A DNA stretch of 15,639 nt from JAZPYZ01 sp045544455. Lineage in GTDB: Bacteria > Bacillota > Clostridia > Oscillospirales > Acutalibacteraceae. Below are positions 7,808 to 15,522 of the stretch, in pieces. Both the position numbers and the translations under genes were made by a program. The notes under the pieces are model-generated. The model saw only the letters and a program-made list of their open reading frames with translations. It was not told the origin of the DNA and did no database searches. Each line of letters starts with the position of its first letter. Position 1 is the stretch's first letter. The stretch lies in assembly GCA_045544455.1 (NCBI GenBank), contig JAZPYZ010000013.1, positions 1 to 15,639 on the forward strand. Reading direction: 5' to 3'.

Positions 7808-10311
7808 TGAATCCAATATACAAATTTGATTTGACCGTGAACGGGACGACCCAAAGGGCGTACCCGATTTATAACAACGAGCTGTCTTTGTCGTTTGAGA
7901 AGGAGACGGGGCAAGAGTTTTTCCGCAGGAAGTTGAGCGGCGAGCTGGAGTTCCAGAGCGTGGACTATCGGCGAATAGTCGCGGCGGCTTTTGACACGCG
8001 CTTCGGGATAGTTATCTCAATCTCATACAATGCCGGGGCGACATGGTCGGTCTATTGGTCGGGCGAGTTTTGGAAGACCGATTGCAAGTTCGACGCGGAC
8101 TCGGAGACGGTCACGGTCACCCCGTCCGTCAAAGACCAATATACGGACGTTTTGGCGGGGATTGAGAAGGAATACAATCTGATAGACCTAAAGCCGGAAA
8201 TAACGCCTGTAAAGGCGGATAAGCGGCCAATGGTACAAGTTTATGTCCCGGGACAATCCGTTGTCGGTTGTTTCCTTTCCGGTATGTGGTGGGAACAGGA
8301 AGCCGAACCGGAAAGCGACGAAACGAAATTGGTTAACGATTTCCATTTTTCGTTGAATAAGACAATGACAGTTGCAGAGGTTTCTGGTTCGATGTCGCCA
8401 CAATTGCCAAACTTGTTTTCAAAGGTATTTTCCGGGAATGAAAGATTTAATCCGCAGGCAATGGGAACGCAAGAGTTTCCAAATACGGATTATAAATTAA
8501 TTTATACATTTTCCGGCAGTTCGCGTTATACTTGGGCGATTGTGCGACTTTCGGATAATGTTATATTATGGAATTATGAGGTTACGAACCAATATCCGCC
8601 GCAATTGCCGGTTCGAATTACGTTAAACCCCGTTTCCGGAACAGGCGCAACCGGAAATGTACCATTGTATGTTCACGATATTCCCGTTTATTCCCGGTTT
8701 GTTCTAGACACGCCGCAAATTTCCGGATTGGACACATACCCGATTCCGGCCGACGATATTGTGGAAAACAACCGGAATTATACACGCGTAATCGGGTATT
8801 ATTTTCCCGATACCATCATATTTTCAACCGTATTGGTATCAACCCCGACCCAATGGGGATTATACCAACCGGGCCAATATTACCAACAACCGTATTTGTA
8901 TTGGAATCCCGAATTGTTCCCGGTCGCCCGTAACGCTTGGGGCCGTGTTTCGATTTGGTTTACATTTTCGGCGTTCGATTGGATTGTTGAGGAATCCGGA
9001 CGGCAACCGTTCACGATTCGCCACGCATACCCGATTTCGTCGGTTATTTCGGTGTTGTTGGCCAAGATTGCGCCCGGCATAACCCACGCGGGAACAACGG
9101 ATTATTCCCAATTCCTGTACGGGGCAAATAATTTAATTGGGATTTCTCAAACATTGTTGATTACGCCAAAATCAAACATTATTTCGGCCGGATATGACCA
9201 ACCCGCGCAAAAAGCCCCGATTACGTTAAAGAACGTTTTGGATATGTTGCGCGATTGCTTCCGTTGTTATTGGTTCGTTGACGGGGCCGGGCGGTTACGA
9301 ATTGAACATAACCAATATTTCCGCAATGGCGGTTCATATTCTGTTTCGCCGGTTGTCGGTATTGATTTGACAACCCAAAAGGTCCCGCGCAATGGCAAGG
9401 AATGGGCCTTTGGTCGAAATCAATTCCAATTTGATAAACCGGGAATGGCGGCCCGGTATCAATTCGGTTGGATGGATGATGTTACGCAATTGTTTGAGGG
9501 TTTCCCGATAGATATAATTTCAAAATACGTGAATCCGGATAACATCGAACAAATTGATGTGTCCAAATTTACGTCCGATATTGATTACATATTGTTGAAT
9601 CCGGGTGCGATTTCAAAGGATGGGTTTGTTTTATTGGCAGCGACGGAATCGGTTAAATTCGAACAGGGTTCAATTAATGGTGGTGCGCCGGTTGGGACCA
9701 ATTATTATGATATGTTGATTTCGGCATCGAATACGATTCGTTCAATTGGTTTATTGAACAAGCCGAATGATACTTTGGTTTGCAAAATCAATAGTCCGGG
9801 TTATGGTTTTGGCCTTGGATATTTTGATAACAACAATAATTTTTTGGGTTTTTCGGGTTGGAGATTTGCGGATGTCAATTTGACATTTTCCGCAACGCGT
9901 ATTGCCATATTGATTGTTAAAGAGGGATACGCCGCAATAACGCCGGACGAAATACGCAATGTTGATATTGAAATTGGTAATATTCAAGTTGGAAAGTTGA
10001 TGTTGCCATATTACAATTATATTGTTGATGCGAACGACCATTATTTACAAAACGCCTATGCGGCATTTTGTATTTTACAAGAATATTACGCGTTTGATAT
10101 GCCCGCGCCGTTATATTCCATAAATGGCGAACAGAAAATGGCGCAAGGTGTCAAGAAATTAAAAAACCAAACATTGCGTTTCCCTGTATTAGAGGACCCG
10201 AATTTGGTTCAATTGATTAAAACGAATTTGGGAAATGGAACGATTGAAAAATTGTCAGTAAATTTGTCGTCAAGGAACGTAAATGCAACGCTAAAATATG
10301 ATACCGAATAA
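7807..10311 (+). CDS. Tail tip / baseplate-type tail protein of Bacteroidota phages (834 aa)
   Basis: Follows the tape measure with a one-base overlap, where distal tail and tail-associated proteins sit. The N-terminus (PIYKFDLTVNGTTQRAYPIY, then LSLSFEKETGQEFFRRKLSG, residues ~18-45) and C-terminus (KKLKNQTLRFPV, then IEKLSVNLSSRNVNATLKYD) are modules I recognise from Bacteroidales phage tail proteins. The centre is beta-rich with many Tyr, Trp and Pro. The region around residues 560-600 (SDIDYILLNPGAISKDGFVLL) appears interrupted by a lower-GC module at residues ~619-738 that looks like a beta-sandwich; I infer an inserted receptor-binding domain. Codons 25-121 (about 7879-8170) switch to GAG/CTG usage unlike the rest. 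No hydrolase motif is seen. The likely role is tail tip assembly and host contact. Confidence 0.65.
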   Translation: MNPIYKFDLTVNGTTQRAYPIYNNELSLSFEKETGQEFFRRKLSGELEFQSVDYRRIVAAAFDTRFGIVISISYNAGATWSVYWSGEFWKTDCKFDADSETVTVTPSVKDQYTDVLAGIEKEYNLIDLKPEITPVKADKRPMVQVYVPGQSVVGCFLSGMWWEQEAEPESDETKLVNDFHFSLNKTMTVAEVSGSMSPQLPNLFSKVFSGNERFNPQAMGTQEFPNTDYKLIYTFSGSSRYTWAIVRLSDNVILWNYEVTNQYPPQLPVRITLNPVSGTGATGNVPLYVHDIPVYSRFVLDTPQISGLDTYPIPADDIVENNRNYTRVIGYYFPDTIIFSTVLVSTPTQWGLYQPGQYYQQPYLYWNPELFPVARNAWGRVSIWFTFSAFDWIVEESGRQPFTIRHAYPISSVISVLLAKIAPGITHAGTTDYSQFLYGANNLIGISQTLLITPKSNIISAGYDQPAQKAPITLKNVLDMLRDCFRCYWFVDGAGRLRIEHNQYFRNGGSYSVSPVVGIDLTTQKVPRNGKEWAFGRNQFQFDKPGMAARYQFGWMDDVTQLFEGFPIDIISKYVNPDNIEQIDVSKFTSDIDYILLNPGAISKDGFVLLAATESVKFEQGSINGGAPVGTNYYDMLISASNTIRSIGLLNKPNDTLVCKINSPGYGFGLGYFDNNNNFLGFSGWRFADVNLTFSATRIAILIVKEGYAAITPDEIRNVDIEIGNIQVGKLMLPYYNYIVDANDHYLQNAYAAFCILQEYYAFDMPAPLYSINGEQKMAQGVKKLKNQTLRFPVLEDPNLVQLIKTNLGNGTIEKLSVNLSSRNVNATLKYDTE

Positions 10312-11167
10312 CAATTTATCCGTATTGCCGTGGTACACGTCAATTGAGCAACAAAACGCCCGCAAATGGTGGTTGTATGGGCGCGTATATCCTTTGTTTA
10401 CACCGGCCGGATTTCTGTTGCCGTTTCAAATTCTTTTGGATTATAGGGCCACGCCGTCAATGTCCGCGTGTGTACTTTATGACGCGAATACAAATGCGGT
10501 GGTTGATTCGGCGGTTGCAACAAAGTTGAATAATACCGGCTTCGCGTTCAAACAATTTTCCGCGTTGGGGTACACGGTTGCGGTTTATCCGGGATTGTTA
10601 CCGGCGTTTTCGTCATTGGCCAATGGGCGTTATTACTTGCGTATTACAATCAACGGCGTTTATTATTATTCGGAAATTTTCACGGTTGTAAACGACATTC
10701 AACCATATTTGAAAATTACGTGGTGGGACCTTGACGATTTCACGATGGACGCGGGAACAATTGTGTACACAAATCCGGCGTTTAAGAATGTGTTGTATCT
10801 TCAAAGCGATTTGGCGAAACCCGAATATCCGTTTGAAGAAGAGGGCGAAACACGCGATGGTTACTTTTTCCCGACCAAACAGATTTCGGAAAAACGATAC
10901 CGGTTCAATTTCCTTTCGTCCGAATACCTGTTGGACGTTATGCGGTTTATTCGAATGGCGGATTTCGCCGAAATAGAATACCACGGCCAACGTTACAGTT
11001 TAGACACGTTCTTAATTACCCCGGAATGGGAAGATAACGGCGACGTCGCGGCCGTTGAAGCCGTTTTTGATACGGCAACGGTTGCAAAGAAAATTGGATT
11101 GGGTTACATAAAGGCCCAACGCGGCGATTTCAACGACGATTTCAATAACGATTTTAACAACCAATAA
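10298..11167 (+). CDS. Phage tail protein partner of the 834-aa tail protein (289 aa)
   Basis: The ATG at 10298 lies inside the end of the 834-residue gene (14-bp overlap), so the two are probably made together. The protein starts MIPNNNLSVLPWY and is beta-rich, with a probable Ig-like or jelly-roll first half (NGRYYLRITINGVYYYSEIFTV near residues 107-128). The second half contains KRYRFNFLSSEYLLDVMRFIRMADFAEI, then a distinctive repetitive end, GDFNDDFNNDFNNQ. From memory, proteins of this type follow the tail tip gene in Bacteroidales phages. Its role is probably structural, linking tail tip and fibre. No enzyme, signal peptide or membrane segment is visible. Confidence 0.55.
   Translation: MIPNNNLSVLPWYTSIEQQNARKWWLYGRVYPLFTPAGFLLPFQILLDYRATPSMSACVLYDANTNAVVDSAVATKLNNTGFAFKQFSALGYTVAVYPGLLPAFSSLANGRYYLRITINGVYYYSEIFTVVNDIQPYLKITWWDLDDFTMDAGTIVYTNPAFKNVLYLQSDLAKPEYPFEEEGETRDGYFFPTKQISEKRYRFNFLSSEYLLDVMRFIRMADFAEIEYHGQRYSLDTFLITPEWEDNGDVAAVEAVFDTATVAKKIGLGYIKAQRGDFNDDFNNDFNNQ
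11126..11161 (+). repeat. Triplicate 12-nt repeat encoding D-F-N-(D/N)
   Basis: Three in-frame units (GATTTCAACGAC, GATTTCAATAAC, GATTTTAACAAC) lie immediately before the last codon and stop of the 289-residue tail gene, giving a DFND-DFNN-DFNN tail. The units differ only at synonymous third positions or D/N, suggesting slippage or duplication maintained at the protein level. Confidence 0.85.
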
Positions 11168-11168
11168 T

Positions 11169-14102
11169 ATGGCAAATTACGCAACACTAAAATCGGCAAT
11201 ACAACAGGTTGTCCGCACGAACGGAACAAATGCGATTACGGGCGCATTATTGCAACAGGTCCTTTTCTCAATGGTCAATTCATTGGGCGCGGATTATCAA
11301 TTTGTAGGCGTTGCAACAACGGAAACGACGCCCGGGACCCCGGACAATAACGTGGCATATCTTGCCGGTCCCGGTGTGTATAGCAATTTCGGCGGCATCG
11401 TCGTTCCAAGTGGAATACTTGGCATTATGAAATATAACGGTTCGTGGACGTTCGAAAAGATTTTTGGCCTTTCGGATTCTTCCGTTGTTGTTGATTCGCA
11501 ATTGGTAGCGGGCGACCGTTCGTTTTATAACGGGCTTGTTTCGGCGAATTTTTATAACGCGCAAGATTCCCGCGACGCATATATTAGGATATTCGGATAT
11601 TTCACAAATCCGAACCGTGTTCAATTGACAATAACAAAGGATAAATCAACATTTATAGATTTTAACTTTTCCGTTGATGCGGCGCAGACGGGAATAAAAA
11701 CATATTATAAGCATCAAGGCAACGACTTTATAAAGATAACCGTAAATTGGGACGGCCTTTCGAATCTTAACAACGGAAATTATGCGTTCAAATTAGAGAA
11801 TCGCGCTTTTACAGAAACCGAAATTTATGCTTTGCAAACCAAGATTTTAGGCGAATCGTTGTTTGAATCCGAAGAAACATATACAACGGGCCGAAATATT
11901 CGTGTTTCGGTTGCGGATGGGTCGGTTGTCGCAATTTCGATGGTTTGTGAATCCTCGTTTTCCGTTAATATACTGTACGGTGTCGGTACGTATCAATTGT
12001 TAGGTACCATAGACGAAGAAAACCCCGTTTTGATATTCAAAACGCCATCATCGGGCCAAAATCGTTTTGTTATCGCTTACCCCGGCGGGGATTCGACAAA
12101 GATAATTAACATTGCGGCATATAAGATTGACCCCGTAAACCCGTTTTATAATGGGATTCTTGCAATAAATAACCGGATAAAAGAGTTGGACGCGATGGAT
12201 GTAATTATCCGTTCCCAACTTTGTGGTTTGGCGCAAGTCCCGACAACGAACGTTAGTATTCTTAACTTTTTGAAAAGTCTATGTTTTTATGATTCATCGA
12301 ATACTGACATAAATAAAAAATACACAATTCGGCACATTGGATATTTTAACGGAAATGTTCAAGTAACAGTTGGCGACAATGGCGTTTATACCGATTTTAC
12401 ATTTACGGACAACGACCGTACAGGTACAAAGATTTATGAAAAGGCGGTTGGTTCAATGTATTTGCGGTTCACGGTTGATTGGGACGCCGCAAATACAAGT
12501 TATTTGGCGGCGTCCGATATTCTAATTTATAGCAATATATTCGAATCGGACATTATACCGGCGGCGGGTGTGACCGTTGAAAAAATTGGCGACACGGGCG
12601 GCACGTATTCATTACAGGCGGTTAATAATTCGGTTGTTTGTCCTGTTCGTGCCGCATCATCCGCCGCTCAAATAAAGAATATTTCGTTAACATCCGAAAA
12701 TGCCGGAAACGTTATTTTGTACGTTGGCGACGTTGACCAATATTATTTGTTCATTGTTCGAAATCAATTCGTCATTCCTGTTTCGGCCGGTGCGCAAACA
12801 ATTGATGTTTCCGATATGGGAATATATGTTTTCGGCGGGGAACGTGTCGCAATAAAATTTAACGGCGGCCGATATTTAAGAACATTTCCGGGTGCGCCGG
12901 ACGGGCCGAATAGTTTTTACTATTCGCAAGACAATATGGTTGAAACGAACCCGTTACAATTACAAGTATTCGGGAACGCGACGCGTTCAATTGCCTTTGC
13001 TTTTCAAGTTGAGGTCCACGAATCCGAAATGTCGGCATTGGCGGCACAAGTTGAAAACAATACGTCCGAAATTCAAAACCTTTTGTCCGATGTTGCGGCG
13101 TTAAAGGGTTCCCAAAACATCATTCCGGACCGTTCGGGAAACAAATACCGGTTAATGGTTGTTGATGGAAACGTGGCGGCGTTCGCCCTTGATTTTTCGC
13201 ACATTCTTTGTGTCGGAAATTCTTATACAATCCATCCGACCGTTGACGATACGGAACCCGATTATGCAAACAATTTGTGGTGGGGCCATTGGGCTATGGC
13301 GGCATCCTCAAAAAATACCGCGTGGACAACTTTGTTGCAATCTATAATTCGCCAAAAGAAACCGTCCGCAAAGGTTACGCCGGTTTTTGGCCGTCGTTAT
13401 GAAACGGGCGCGTATTCTTTAACAGACAACGGAACATTTACATATTGGGAAAACGACGCGTGGCAAAACTTGCGCCCGAATGTTTCGGCGTTTTCCGATG
13501 TTGATTGCGTGTTGTTCTTCCTTGGCGACAACTATACGGGAACGGATTGGTACGCACCTTATAAAGCGATGGTCGAACAATTTGTTGCGTGGTTCCCGAA
13601 CGCAACCATTGTTTGTTGTTCTACCCGTGTACGTCCCGCGAACAATGAAGCCATAACGCAAGTTGCCAACGAAATTTCGGCCATAAAGGTTGATATGTAC
13701 CAATTGGGCGGTGCGTCCAAACTTGGAAATTATGTGTATGGCGATGACAATTTGTTGCATCAAATCAACGTTGGCGCGGTTGCGTCCCATTTTGGGGATT
13801 ATGGCCAATATTTAATTTTGAACCGTATTGCCCCGGCAATCGGTTACGAAAACAATGTAACGTTGCGGAATATAACATTGGTAAATAAAACGGGCGTTGT
13901 CCTTTCTGTAAAGGATTTGTCAACAATCCCCGGTTCGGTTGTTTCGGTGTTCGCAACAATTGAAGATGGCGTTACGCTTAATTCCGTTTCCGCCACAACG
14001 GGCGGTAACGCATTGAGTGTTACCGACCACGGCGTTACAGATTACGGCCGCATATTTACGTTTATAATGCCGAACGGCGATGTTACAGTAACCGCAAATT
14101 AA
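11169..14102 (+). CDS. Tail fibre / spike with C-terminal SGNH (GDSL-like) esterase domain
   Basis: A 977-residue protein. Residues 1-105 are an N-terminal attachment module (NAITGALLQQVLFSMVNSLGA, then YQFVGVATTETTPGTPDNNVAYLAGPG and GIMKYNGSW) that I know from Bacteroidota phage fibres. A beta-rich shaft follows with two related domains ~247 residues apart (YIRIFGYF at ~138, YTIRHIGYF at ~385, each followed by a DF(N/T)F and a VNWD/VDWD landmark). A short coiled coil at ~617-650 probably trimerises. The SGNH domain spans ~675-890: S685 in CVGNSYT, N788 in FLGDNYT, H874 in SHFGDYG; the Asp expected three residues before H874 is a Val. The end (~893-977, FTFIMPNGDVTVTAN) resembles an InlB B-repeat-like beta domain. 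Likely role: binding and deacylating a surface glycan of the host. It starts one base after the previous stop. Confidence 0.75.
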   Translation: MANYATLKSAIQQVVRTNGTNAITGALLQQVLFSMVNSLGADYQFVGVATTETTPGTPDNNVAYLAGPGVYSNFGGIVVPSGILGIMKYNGSWTFEKIFGLSDSSVVVDSQLVAGDRSFYNGLVSANFYNAQDSRDAYIRIFGYFTNPNRVQLTITKDKSTFIDFNFSVDAAQTGIKTYYKHQGNDFIKITVNWDGLSNLNNGNYAFKLENRAFTETEIYALQTKILGESLFESEETYTTGRNIRVSVADGSVVAISMVCESSFSVNILYGVGTYQLLGTIDEENPVLIFKTPSSGQNRFVIAYPGGDSTKIINIAAYKIDPVNPFYNGILAINNRIKELDAMDVIIRSQLCGLAQVPTTNVSILNFLKSLCFYDSSNTDINKKYTIRHIGYFNGNVQVTVGDNGVYTDFTFTDNDRTGTKIYEKAVGSMYLRFTVDWDAANTSYLAASDILIYSNIFESDIIPAAGVTVEKIGDTGGTYSLQAVNNSVVCPVRAASSAAQIKNISLTSENAGNVILYVGDVDQYYLFIVRNQFVIPVSAGAQTIDVSDMGIYVFGGERVAIKFNGGRYLRTFPGAPDGPNSFYYSQDNMVETNPLQLQVFGNATRSIAFAFQVEVHESEMSALAAQVENNTSEIQNLLSDVAALKGSQNIIPDRSGNKYRLMVVDGNVAAFALDFSHILCVGNSYTIHPTVDDTEPDYANNLWWGHWAMAASSKNTAWTTLLQSIIRQKKPSAKVTPVFGRRYETGAYSLTDNGTFTYWENDAWQNLRPNVSAFSDVDCVLFFLGDNYTGTDWYAPYKAMVEQFVAWFPNATIVCCSTRVRPANNEAITQVANEISAIKVDMYQLGGASKLGNYVYGDDNLLHQINVGAVASHFGDYGQYLILNRIAPAIGYENNVTLRNITLVNKTGVVLSVKDLSTIPGSVVSVFATIEDGVTLNSVSATTGGNALSVTDHGVTDYGRIFTFIMPNGDVTVTAN

Positions 14103-14113
14103 AATGGCAAACG

Positions 14114-14587
14114 ATGATTCGGACAATGACAATATACCCGGCAAAGATATTGGCCGGAATCCTTGCCGGGTTCCTTTCGGTATTCGTCGAAAACCTGTTG
14201 CCGTTGTTTATAACGGTAACGGTATTCGAATTGGTTGATTTCATAACCGGCGTTATCAAATCGGCCGTCGTGGCAAAGCGTACCAAACAACGGTTCGCGT
14301 TTGAATCGGTCAAGGCGTGGCGGACCATATACAAATTCGTTTTTATCTTGGTCGGTATCGTATTGGCTGAAATGTTGGACCAAACCATTGCCGCCGAAAC
14401 CCGGTTGCGGTTTGCCAATTACTTTACGGCTTTTAGTTGCGGCGTGGAGTTCTGGTCGTTTTTGGAAAATGCCGCCGTTATTTCCGACCATCCGATTTTT
14501 CGATGGCTTCGGAAATATATGCGCTTTAAGGTTGAGGATCAAATAGGGATGAGTTTCGAGGCAGCCAAAAAGGAGGACGAGAAATGA
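14114..14587 (+). CDS. Phage holin (Phage_holin_4-like)
   Basis: A 157-residue inner-membrane protein that would form the lysis hole releasing or activating the endolysin. It has a hydrophobic stretch at ~12-48 ending in the family-like FELVDFITGVIKS, a basic loop (AKRTKQRF, ~54-61), a second segment at ~72-90 (IYKFVFILVGIVLAEM), and a third hydrophobic region at ~97-118. A charged cytoplasmic tail ends KKEDEK. ATG at 14126 is an alternative start; 14114 was kept as the longest, 11 bp after the fibre gene. The stop overlaps the amidase start (ATGA). The last ~18 codons use GAG exclusively and contain a GATC, unlike the body of the gene, so the tail of this gene appears recombined together with the start of the amidase gene. 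Confidence 0.85.
   Translation: MIRTMTIYPAKILAGILAGFLSVFVENLLPLFITVTVFELVDFITGVIKSAVVAKRTKQRFAFESVKAWRTIYKFVFILVGIVLAEMLDQTIAAETRLRFANYFTAFSCGVEFWSFLENAAVISDHPIFRWLRKYMRFKVEDQIGMSFEAAKKEDEK
14570..14576 (+). promoter_or_regulatory. Strong Shine-Dalgarno for the amidase gene
   Basis: AAGGAGG ends 7 nt before the amidase ATG at 14584 and lies inside the holin coding sequence. It is the only clear Shine-Dalgarno I see before any start in the window; other starts have A/T-rich or G/A-poor leaders, as is normal in Bacteroidota. It supports the start chosen at 14584 and marks this segment as unusual. Confidence 0.85.
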
Positions 14588-15081
14588 GACGGGAAGACAT
14601 TGACGCTATTGTTATCCATTGTTCGGCTACCAGAGCCGGGCAGGACGTGAGAGCAGCCGATATTGACAAGTGGCACAAGGAGCGGGGGTTCGCCATGATA
14701 GGCTATAATTACGTTATCGATCTGGACGGGACGGTTGAGGTTGGCCGCCCGTTGAACAGGAACGGGGCGCATTGCAATACGGCCGGATTGTCCGGCGTTG
14801 CGTACAACAAACATTCCATCGGGATTTGTTACGTTGGCGGCCTTGACCGGAACGGGAACCCGGCCGATACCCGGACGGCGGAACAAAAGTTGTCGTTGGC
14901 CAATCTTGTTTACAAGTTGATTGACGAATACCCGATTGTTGAGGTTATCGGGCATCGGGACGCAAGCCCGGATAAAAACAAGGATGGAAAGATAACGCCG
15001 AACGAATGGATAAAACAATGTCCGTGTTTCGACGTCCGGGCGGAATTTCCAATGGCGATTTGCACGGCGAAAAGGAAATGA
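14584..15081 (+). CDS. Endolysin: N-acetylmuramoyl-L-alanine amidase (Amidase_2, T7-lysozyme-like)
   Basis: A 165-residue zinc amidase that cuts the bond between MurNAc and L-Ala of peptidoglycan at lysis. Motifs line up with T7 lysozyme: IVIHCSAT with zinc ligand H12, GYNYVID with Y41 (T7 Y46), GHRDASPD with zinc ligand H124 (T7 H122), and KQCPCFD with K144 (T7 K128) and zinc ligand C146 (T7 C130). Length is close to T7 lysozyme (~150). Between H124 and K144 there is a 12-residue loop D130-K-N-K-D-G-K-I-T-P-N-E141 matching an EF-hand calcium loop. No signal peptide, so export depends on the holin. The start overlaps the holin stop by ATGA and has a strong Shine-Dalgarno. The first ~60 codons are GAG-rich and include a GATC (14719), suggesting recent recombination. 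Confidence 0.95.
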   Translation: MRREDIDAIVIHCSATRAGQDVRAADIDKWHKERGFAMIGYNYVIDLDGTVEVGRPLNRNGAHCNTAGLSGVAYNKHSIGICYVGGLDRNGNPADTRTAEQKLSLANLVYKLIDEYPIVEVIGHRDASPDKNKDGKITPNEWIKQCPCFDVRAEFPMAICTAKRK

Positions 15082-15488
15082 AACGGATTGTTGAAATACT
15101 GTTATGGATATGGCAAGCCCCGCAAAACGTTGTCGGGTTTGCCTTGCGTCTTTGGTATCGGGGACGTGTCGCCGTCGTCCTGTTGTACGACCATCATTGC
15201 GGCGGCGTAACGTACCGGGTCGTTCCGGATTTTCCCGGCGGCGGAATATCGCTTGGCGCAACGGTAATCGTTCGGCATTATTTCGTCGAATCCCCGGAAT
15301 TGTACGCACACGAATACGGCCACGTCAAACAATCCCGGATTCTTGGCCCTTTGTACCTGTTCGTTATTGGCATCCCGTCGTTGTTGTGGGCCTGTTGGTA
15401 CAGGAAACACAAACGCGGTTCATATTACGCTTTTTATACTGAAAAATGGGCCGATAAATTGGGCGGCGTTGTCCGGCCGAAAAATTGA
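15078..15488 (+). CDS. Small membrane-associated putative zinc metalloprotease (HExxH...ExxxD)
   Basis: A 136-residue protein starting at ATG 15078, which overlaps the amidase stop (ATGA). The in-frame ATG at 15006 would read 24 residues across the amidase gene and was rejected. Features: an N-terminal amphipathic/hydrophobic helix (residues ~4-26, Trp-rich), a basic Arg segment, a zincin motif H78-E-Y-G-H82 followed by VKQS, a second hydrophobic segment at ~88-107 (LGPLYLFVIGIPSLLWACW), then YTE122KWAD126KLGG, placing a Glu 40 residues after H82 with the ExxxD spacing of gluzincins. I recognise the HEYGHxxQS...LGPLYL...PS arrangement from small gut-Bacteroidota proteins of unknown function. 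Its place in the lysis cassette suggests a role in envelope disruption or in processing a membrane or periplasmic protein; activity is inferred from motifs only. Confidence 0.65.
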   Translation: MKRIVEILLWIWQAPQNVVGFALRLWYRGRVAVVLLYDHHCGGVTYRVVPDFPGGGISLGATVIVRHYFVESPELYAHEYGHVKQSRILGPLYLFVIGIPSLLWACWYRKHKRGSYYAFYTEKWADKLGGVVRPKN

Positions 15489-15497
15489 TTACCTTTG
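15469..15497 (+). promoter_or_regulatory. Bacteroidota-type promoter for the last gene
   Basis: TACCTTTG at 15490-15497 matches the phylum's -7 element TAnnTTTG exactly, with a TTG at 15469-15471 as a partial -33 element 18 bp upstream. Transcription would start near 15504. It overlaps the last codons of the HExxH gene and would drive the gene at 15523. I found no other exact TAnnTTTG in front of a gene in this window. Confidence 0.65.
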
Positions 15498-15504
15498 CAT
15501 AAAC

Positions 15505-15518
15505 CTTTAACGTTAAAG
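15505..15518 (+). promoter_or_regulatory. Perfect 14-bp palindrome at the transcription start: operator candidate
   Basis: CTTTAACGTTAAAG is fully self-complementary. It lies 7 bp after the -7 element and 4 bp before the start codon at 15523, so it would cover the predicted transcription start. A dimeric repressor bound here would block initiation. The repressor is not in the window. Confidence 0.5.
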
Positions 15519-15522
15519 TATT

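Noticed and set aside
14104..14238. 44-codon frame starting MANDDSDNDN just before the holin
   Set aside because: It overlaps the holin gene in another frame, ends after a few dozen codons and lacks any membrane segment or recognised motif.
15006..15077. Longer start for the HExxH protein
   Set aside because: The extra 24 residues are read across the amidase active-site region in another frame; ATG at 15078 gives the common ATGA overlap.
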